A stretch of 64,000 bases of DNA from Parvibaculum sp046297875 (GTDB lineage Bacteria; Pseudomonadota; Alphaproteobacteria; Parvibaculales; Parvibaculaceae): the NCBI RefSeq assembly GCF_046297875.1, contig NZ_JBKBHD010000001.1, forward strand, positions 372,001 through 436,000, given 5' to 3'. The stretch's first letter is position 1; each line of letters starts with the position of its first letter. The position numbers and the translations under genes are program-made. Positions 58,977-64,000 of this stretch are shown piece by piece. The notes under the pieces are model-generated. The model made no database searches. It had not been told where the DNA came from and was given only the letters and a program-made list of their open reading frames with translations.

Positions 58977-61943
58977 GTGATTCGGATGCGATCGGGGGTT
59001 CCATGGAGCGTCAAGGGCATTGAGCCCGAGGCGCGAGAAGCGGCCAAGCAGGCTGCCCGCAGGGCGGGCGTGACGCTTGGTGCCTGGTTGAACCAGGTGA
59101 TCATGGACACCGGCACCGACGAAGTAGGCCGACAGGAGCCTTCTGCCATGCAGAGCAGATATTCGGAGCCTCAGCAGGCGGCACCCCAGGCACCGCAACC
59201 CAAACCGGCGATCGATCTCGGCCCGCTCGGCGAAGCGGTCCGCGAACTGGTGCAGCGCGTCGACAGCAGCGAACGACGCACGGCGGAAATGACGCGCAAG
59301 CTCGAAGCAACGGTGGGCCAGATTGCCCATCGCCTCGATCAGTCGGAGCACGAGATGGAGGAAAGATATTCGGAAGCGCGGGCGCACGATCCGCTGGAGC
59401 GGAAGCTGCAGATGCTGGGCGAGCGGATGGAACGCGCCGAGCGCGGCCGTGGCGGCTTGCGCCCCGAAGACCAGCGCACGATTCAGACGCTAGAGAAAGC
59501 CGTGAGCGCGGTGGTCGACCATCTCGAAACCGCCGAGCAGCGCACCGACAACACGCTGGCCGAAATTCGAGAGTCGCTTGCCTCGCTCTCGCATCGCGTT
59601 GAAAGCGCGGAACAGGAAGCTGCGCGCGAGGAAGCAAAGCGCCGCGAACAGGTTCTCGAAACCACGTTGCTGCAGCTCGCAACGCGCCTCGAAAAAATGG
59701 AACATGGCGTGACGGGCATTGGCCCGCAGGCCGTTGAAGCGGCGCTGAAGGCGATCGAGGAAAAGTCGCAGGCCGAAAGCCAGCGCGCCGCGATCGAAAA
59801 GCTGCAGAGCAATCTCGACAAGATTGCCGAACGCCTCGAGCGGACGGAGAGCCGCACCGACCAGACCGTCAAGACGGTCGAAAGCTCGGTGACGAATATT
59901 GCGCGCAAGCTCGAAGACCTCGACCGGGCACACCGCACGGAAGTGCCGGAGGCTCTGGCGACGCGCTTCGAGCAGATGGCTCAGCGCCTTGAGCACAACG
60001 AGCGGTTGACGATGGAAGCCGCGCAAACCGTCGAGCGCGCGATTGCAGGTATCGGAGAAAATCTTTCGGCGACGGAAGGCCGCGAACGCGAGGCGCTGAC
60101 ATCGCTGCAGGCGATGATCGAGCGCATGACGAGCCGCCTCAACTCGCTTGAAAAGGAAACGAGAGTGGCAAAGGCGCAGGCTTCGCTTTCGCCGCAACTG
60201 AACGCCGGCGGTGTGGCGGGCTTTCCGCCGCAGGGCGCCGGTTTCGGCCTGCCTGGCTTCGACGCGCCGCCGATGATGTCGCCCGCAATCGGCGGCAACC
60301 TCGGTCCGGCCTTCGGCCCCGGCGACTGGGACGCCCCTTATCGCAGCGAGATGCGCCCGACGCGCGGCGAAACGAACGATGCCGGCCGCTTCGAGGCGCC
60401 GCCGTTCGTGAGCGAACGCCGCGGCGACCGCTTTGACGACGTGCCGCCGCCGCCCTTCGTGGAGCCGGCCGACGGCATCTATGATGATGACGCGGAAATG
60501 CGCGGCGACATCGACGATGGCATCATTCCGCCCGATCCTGATGAGCCTGTGCAGAATGCAGGCGAGCGCGCCGCTAACGATTTCCTTGCCGCTGCACGCC
60601 GTGCAGCGCAGGCCGCCGCCCAAGGCGGCAGCCATGCACGGCAGGAACCGCAATATGGCTCGTCCGCGGGCTTTACTCCGTCGCCTGCCCGCTATTCGGC
60701 GCAGGAAGACGGCAATGGCCGGCGCCGCAAGCTCGTATTCGGCGTGGCAGCCAGCTTCGTGGTGCTTGCCATTCTCGCAGCTATCTATGTGATGCAGCAG
60801 AGCGGGACCACGCCTGTAGTGCCTGCGGCGCAACGCATCGAGCCCACGGGCGAGCGCCCGGTCGTACTCGACACGCCGCAAACCCAAACCGATCCGGAGG
60901 CCAATCCGGAGGATGCCGGCGCCAGCAACGCCGCGGCAGGCGATGCGACAGCGCCGGCATCCGCCTCTCCCGGCGAAACACCCGCCGCACCGAACGAAGC
61001 GCTGGTGCCCGCGCCAGCGACTGCAACGCCTGCCGGCACCGCCACATTGACGCCGGCCGCGCCGCTGACGCCCGCGCCTTCGACGCCAGTCGAGGTTCAG
61101 CCGGTGCAGGTGACGCTGATGGACACCGCCAATCGCGGCGATGCGGCCGCGCAGTATGAAGTCGGTGAGCGCTATGCGAATGGAGATGGCGTCACTCAGG
61201 ACATGGCCGAAGCGGCCAAATGGTTCGAGCGTTCGGCCAATCAGGGCCTTGCCGCCGCGCAGTACCGGCTTGCCACACAATATGAGAAAGGCCGTGGCGT
61301 GGCGCAGGACGACCGCCTCGCCCGCGAGTGGTATGAAAAGGCCGCTCAGGGCGGCAATGTGAAGGCCATGCACAATCTCGCCGTGATCCATGCTGAAGGG
61401 CGCGGCACGGCACAGGATTTCAAGACGGCATCCGGCTGGTTCACGCAGGCCGCCGATTACGGACTTGGCGACAGTCAGTACAATCTGGCGATCCTGAATG
61501 AACGCGGGCTTGGCATCCCGAAGAACCCGATCGAGGCCTACAAGTGGCTCGACATTGCCGCGAAGGGCGGCGATCAGGGCGCGGCCGCAAAGCGAGATGC
61601 GATCGCCACCGAACTCAGCGCCGAAGACCTCGCCCGGGCGAAAGTCGCATCCGGCACCTGGCGCGCGAAAACGCCCGACCCGGTCGCCAATGGCGACCTG
61701 TCGTCGTTGAAGCAATGGGACGTCTCCTCGCTGACCGGCAGCGGCTCCGCCGCAAGCAGGGCCGATATTGCGCGTGTGCAGGAGCTTCTGAACCGGCTCG
61801 GCTATGACGCCGGCTCTCCGGACGGGCTGATGGGCCCGAGGACGCGCGACGCCATTCTCGAATATCAGATGACCGAGGGCCTCGCGATCACCGGCACGGT
61901 CACGCGCGAAACGCTCTCATCCCTCGAAGCGCGCCTGAGCTGA
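58977..61943 (+). CDS. PodJ-like coiled-coil/SEL1/peptidoglycan-binding envelope protein
   Basis: The 988-residue protein starts GTG; residues 9-45 (PWSVKGIEPEAREAAKQAAR...) are the N-terminal motif of PodJ-like localisation proteins. Residues about 60-400 are extended coiled coil with Arg/Glu-rich heptads (VSAVVDHLETAEQRTDN). A Pro- and acid-rich linker, one transmembrane helix near 586-606 (LVFGVAASFVVLAILAAIYV), SEL1 repeats from about 720 (AAQYEVGERYANGDGV, AAQYRLATQYEKGRGV, AMHNLAVIHAEGRGT) and a peptidoglycan-binding domain at about 931-988 follow. It likely organises polar or septal proteins at the wall. Confidence 0.87.
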   Translation: MIRMRSGVPWSVKGIEPEAREAAKQAARRAGVTLGAWLNQVIMDTGTDEVGRQEPSAMQSRYSEPQQAAPQAPQPKPAIDLGPLGEAVRELVQRVDSSERRTAEMTRKLEATVGQIAHRLDQSEHEMEERYSEARAHDPLERKLQMLGERMERAERGRGGLRPEDQRTIQTLEKAVSAVVDHLETAEQRTDNTLAEIRESLASLSHRVESAEQEAAREEAKRREQVLETTLLQLATRLEKMEHGVTGIGPQAVEAALKAIEEKSQAESQRAAIEKLQSNLDKIAERLERTESRTDQTVKTVESSVTNIARKLEDLDRAHRTEVPEALATRFEQMAQRLEHNERLTMEAAQTVERAIAGIGENLSATEGREREALTSLQAMIERMTSRLNSLEKETRVAKAQASLSPQLNAGGVAGFPPQGAGFGLPGFDAPPMMSPAIGGNLGPAFGPGDWDAPYRSEMRPTRGETNDAGRFEAPPFVSERRGDRFDDVPPPPFVEPADGIYDDDAEMRGDIDDGIIPPDPDEPVQNAGERAANDFLAAARRAAQAAAQGGSHARQEPQYGSSAGFTPSPARYSAQEDGNGRRRKLVFGVAASFVVLAILAAIYVMQQSGTTPVVPAAQRIEPTGERPVVLDTPQTQTDPEANPEDAGASNAAAGDATAPASASPGETPAAPNEALVPAPATATPAGTATLTPAAPLTPAPSTPVEVQPVQVTLMDTANRGDAAAQYEVGERYANGDGVTQDMAEAAKWFERSANQGLAAAQYRLATQYEKGRGVAQDDRLAREWYEKAAQGGNVKAMHNLAVIHAEGRGTAQDFKTASGWFTQAADYGLGDSQYNLAILNERGLGIPKNPIEAYKWLDIAAKGGDQGAAAKRDAIATELSAEDLARAKVASGTWRAKTPDPVANGDLSSLKQWDVSSLTGSGSAASRADIARVQELLNRLGYDAGSPDGLMGPRTRDAILEYQMTEGLAITGTVTRETLSSLEARLS

Positions 61944-62069
61944 CCGCACAAATCGTCCGGTTCTACTGGGAATCGGCAAAGGGACGTGCTACCCAGAATT
62001 CCGACCTTTTTCCTCCCACGAGGCGGCGTTTTTGCCTGAAGGTCTCCGGAAGCCGGAGCCACACGCAAC

Positions 62070-62993
62070 ATGCAGATCTATCTCCCGATCGCCGAGTTGC
62101 CGGTCAGTATCCTGACCATTCTGGCCATGGGCGCGGTTGTCGGGTTTCTCTCGGGCATGTTCGGTATCGGCGGCGGCTTCCTGATGACGCCGCTTCTCAT
62201 CTTTCTCGGCATTCCGCCTGCCGTCGCGGTCGGCACGCAGGCAACGCAGATCGTCGCCTCATCGGTGACGGGAGCGCTCGCCCATTTTGCGCGCAAGTCC
62301 ATCGACTTCAAGATGGGCACCGTGCTGCTTGCCGGAGGCATCTTCGGCTCGTTCACCGGCATATATATCTTCAAGCTGCTGACTGCGATCGGGCAGATCG
62401 ACCTTGCAATTTCGGTCGTCTATGTCGGTTTTCTTTCCGTTATCGGCGCCATGATGATGGTGGAAAGCGTGCGGGCCATTCGCGCGGCGCGGGGCGGCGC
62501 CGTCGCGGTACGCCGCGGCGGGCACCATAGCTGGATCCACGGCCTGCCCTTCAAGGTTCGGTTCCGCCGCTCGAAACTCTATATCAGCGTGATCCCGCCC
62601 GTTCTCGTTGGCTTCTTCGTCGGTGTGCTGTCCGCGATCATGGGCGTAGGCGGCGGCTTCATCCTGATCCCGGCAATGATCTACCTCCTCAGGATGCCGA
62701 CCAATGTCGTGATCGGAACGTCGTTCTTCCAGATCGTTTTCGTCGCAGCCGTGACGGGCATTCTTCACTCTGTCGAAAACCAGGCCGTCGACATCGTTCT
62801 TGGCTTCCTGCTCGTTGTCGGCGGCGTGATCGGCGCACAATATGGCGTGCGCATGGCGGAGAAGATGCCCGCCGAACAATTGCGCGCGCTTCTTGCCGCG
62901 ATCCTGCTCTTCATCGGATTGCGGCTCGGCTATGATCTTGTGGTGACGCCGGACGATCTCTATTCCGTCATCGAGACGCAGGTGACGCGATGA
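62070..62993 (+). CDS. TauE/SafE-family sulfite/organosulfonate exporter
   Basis: The 307-residue polytopic protein has about eight segments in two repeats, each with a G-x-GGGF start: SGMFGIGGGFLMTPLLIFLGIPPAVAVGT and SAIMGVGGGFILIPAMIYLLRMPTNVVIGTSFFQIV. It is the typical TauE/SafE fold and may export sulfite or sulfonates. Its stop overlaps the next gene's ATG. Confidence 0.9.
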   Translation: MQIYLPIAELPVSILTILAMGAVVGFLSGMFGIGGGFLMTPLLIFLGIPPAVAVGTQATQIVASSVTGALAHFARKSIDFKMGTVLLAGGIFGSFTGIYIFKLLTAIGQIDLAISVVYVGFLSVIGAMMMVESVRAIRAARGGAVAVRRGGHHSWIHGLPFKVRFRRSKLYISVIPPVLVGFFVGVLSAIMGVGGGFILIPAMIYLLRMPTNVVIGTSFFQIVFVAAVTGILHSVENQAVDIVLGFLLVVGGVIGAQYGVRMAEKMPAEQLRALLAAILLFIGLRLGYDLVVTPDDLYSVIETQVTR

Positions 62994-63781
62994 AGCGGAT
63001 CGCCTCAGCATTGGCCATGCTTGCCGCCATCTTGCTCGCCGGGGCGGCGCGTGCGGATGTGCTCGTTACCGATCTTTCCGAACACCAGATCGCCATTCGT
63101 TCCAATTTCACTGGAACTCAGATTCTGCTCTTCGGCGCCGTCGAGGCCCGCACACCCGGCTCACGCGCGGCGGACCGAGACATCGTCGTCGTCGTGCAAG
63201 GTCCGGTGCGGCCCATGACGGTGCGCAAGAAGGAGCGGGTGGCAGGGCTCTGGATCAATCATGACTCCGTCACCTATCCCGCCGTGCCCGGCTACTACGC
63301 CATTGCGAGCACCAGGCCACTCGAAGTGACGACGGAACCCGAGGTGCTGAAAGCGCTCAGGATAGGCATCGAAAACATCAACCCCGGCATACCCGTCGCG
63401 CGCTCTATCGAAGGCGCGGTGCAGAACCTTCAACCGGAAGTGGAAAATGCCTTCTGGAAGGCGCTTATCCGCAATCAGCGGCGCGACGGGCTATACATCA
63501 ACCTGCCCGGCGGCGTGACTTTCCTCGGGCAAACGCTTTTCCGTGCGACGGTCGACATTCCGGCGAATGTGCCGGTGGGACTATATACCGCAAAGGTCCA
63601 CCTGCTTCAGAACGGGGAAATTGTCGACACGATCTCCTCGCCGCTCTATATCGACAAGAGGGGCGTCGAGCGGGAAATCTACCGCATGGCGCATGAAGAC
63701 CCGTTTCTTTACGGGCTGCTCGCGGTGCTGGTGGCGGCTTTCGCCGGCTGGCTCGCTTCGGCGGTGATGAACCGGCAATAG
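62990..63781 (+). CDS. TIGR02186-type membrane protein
   Basis: The 263-residue protein has a signal peptide at residues 1-22 (ARA), a central beta-rich domain (RDIVVVVQGPVRPMTVRKKERVAGLWINHDSV) and a C-terminal transmembrane helix (FLYGLLAVLVAAFAGWLASAVM). This matches the TIGR02186 family, which is found next to TauE/SafE genes and whose role is unknown. It overlaps the TauE gene by four bases and is 13 bases before ccdA. Confidence 0.86.
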   Translation: MKRIASALAMLAAILLAGAARADVLVTDLSEHQIAIRSNFTGTQILLFGAVEARTPGSRAADRDIVVVVQGPVRPMTVRKKERVAGLWINHDSVTYPAVPGYYAIASTRPLEVTTEPEVLKALRIGIENINPGIPVARSIEGAVQNLQPEVENAFWKALIRNQRRDGLYINLPGGVTFLGQTLFRATVDIPANVPVGLYTAKVHLLQNGEIVDTISSPLYIDKRGVEREIYRMAHEDPFLYGLLAVLVAAFAGWLASAVMNRQ

Positions 63782-63794
63782 ACGGATTGTCGTG

Positions 63795-64000
63795 ATGGAT
63801 GTCGGATATGTCGCAGCCGCACTGGGCGGCCTGATCAGCTTTCTCTCGCCCTGCGTGCTGCCGCTGGTGCCTGCCTACCTCTGCTTCATTGCGGGCACCT
63901 CGCTGGAAGAATTGACGCATGAGGACGAGGAAGGAAAGCCACTCGGCTCAGAAGGGCTGACGCTGCGCGTGGCACTTGGCGCCAGCGGCTTCGTGCTCGG
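63795..64000 (+). CDS. ccdA: CcdA-type cytochrome c biogenesis protein, 5' fragment
   Basis: The first 68 residues are inside the window. The segment GLISFLSPCVLPLVPAYLCFIAGTS contains the conserved CcdA/DsbD SPC.LPL.P motif with one of the two redox cysteines. CcdA passes reducing power from thioredoxin across the membrane. It is co-directional with the TauE and TIGR02186 genes, with a 13-base gap; the 3' end lies beyond the window. Confidence 0.88.
   Translation, partial: MDVGYVAAALGGLISFLSPCVLPLVPAYLCFIAGTSLEELTHEDEEGKPLGSEGLTLRVALGASGFVL

Noticed and set aside
59490..61715. A 741-residue minus-strand frame over the PodJ-like gene
   Set aside because: The repeated coiled coil on the plus strand gives an open antisense frame; no signal or domain supports it.

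Overview
The window is about 64 kb of GC-rich, gene-dense chromosome from an alphaproteobacterium. The pointers are a PodJ-like SEL1/coiled-coil/peptidoglycan-binding protein, an N-terminally tailed HU protein, a MerR-controlled fatty-acid operon of LiuR type, an MpaB-type oxygenase, and a large stock of acyl-CoA dehydrogenases, crotonases and thioesterases. It would suit a Parvibaculum-like hydrocarbon or fatty-acid degrader, but that name is an inference. I see no phage, transposon, CRISPR, rRNA or tRNA. The mobile-looking elements are two short palindromic intergenic repeats; one has supplied the last codons of a neighbouring gene.

Left part (1-13.9 kb): the end of a SpoU-type RNA methyltransferase; a secreted DUF6134-like protein; an SDR; DNA photolyase; a TauD-like dioxygenase divergent from a LysR regulator with a clear dyad between them; a ferritin-like diiron protein; a cobalamin riboswitch driving a btuFCD-type B12 importer; an SsuD-like flavin monooxygenase coupled to an aldo/keto reductase; and a Gfo/Idh dehydrogenase, a GST and a GH17 glycosidase.

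Replication and stress part (13.9-22.6 kb): HU, then a class I ribonucleotide reductase locus read leftwards (nrdA, a small four-fold beta-flower gene, nrdB). A NrdR-box pair lies upstream of nrdA. The small gene appears to carry a one-base frameshift at the edge of a 9-bp tandem repeat. Then come proline iminopeptidase, a class I glutamine amidotransferase, an SDR and a CPA1 antiporter.

Lipid part (22.6-56.8 kb): two paralogous acyl-CoA dehydrogenases around an MpaB-like oxygenase, a MaoC hydratase, thiolases, two coupled PaaI thioesterases, a dienoyl-CoA isomerase, an Eci-like isomerase, two alpha/beta hydrolases, three tandem double-hotdog thioesterases, and a crotonase-TetR pair with palindromic operators. 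A five-gene beta-oxidation operon (MerR, two acyl-CoA dehydrogenases, thiolase, FadJ-like fusion) closes this part, with a LiuR-type operator upstream. Interspersed are a TPR-methyltransferase, an orphan encapsulated-ferritin homologue, an SbtA/SbtB bicarbonate-transport pair, and a GlxA/DJ-1/esterase group whose esterase start is covered by a perfect 12-bp hairpin.

Right end (56.9-64 kb): a CAP-domain lipoprotein, an orphan TRAP binding protein, the PodJ-like envelope protein, then TauE/SafE, a TIGR02186-type membrane protein and the start of ccdA.

The design is compact. Several co-directional genes share start/stop bases, and four convergent gene pairs share exactly four bases at their stop codons.
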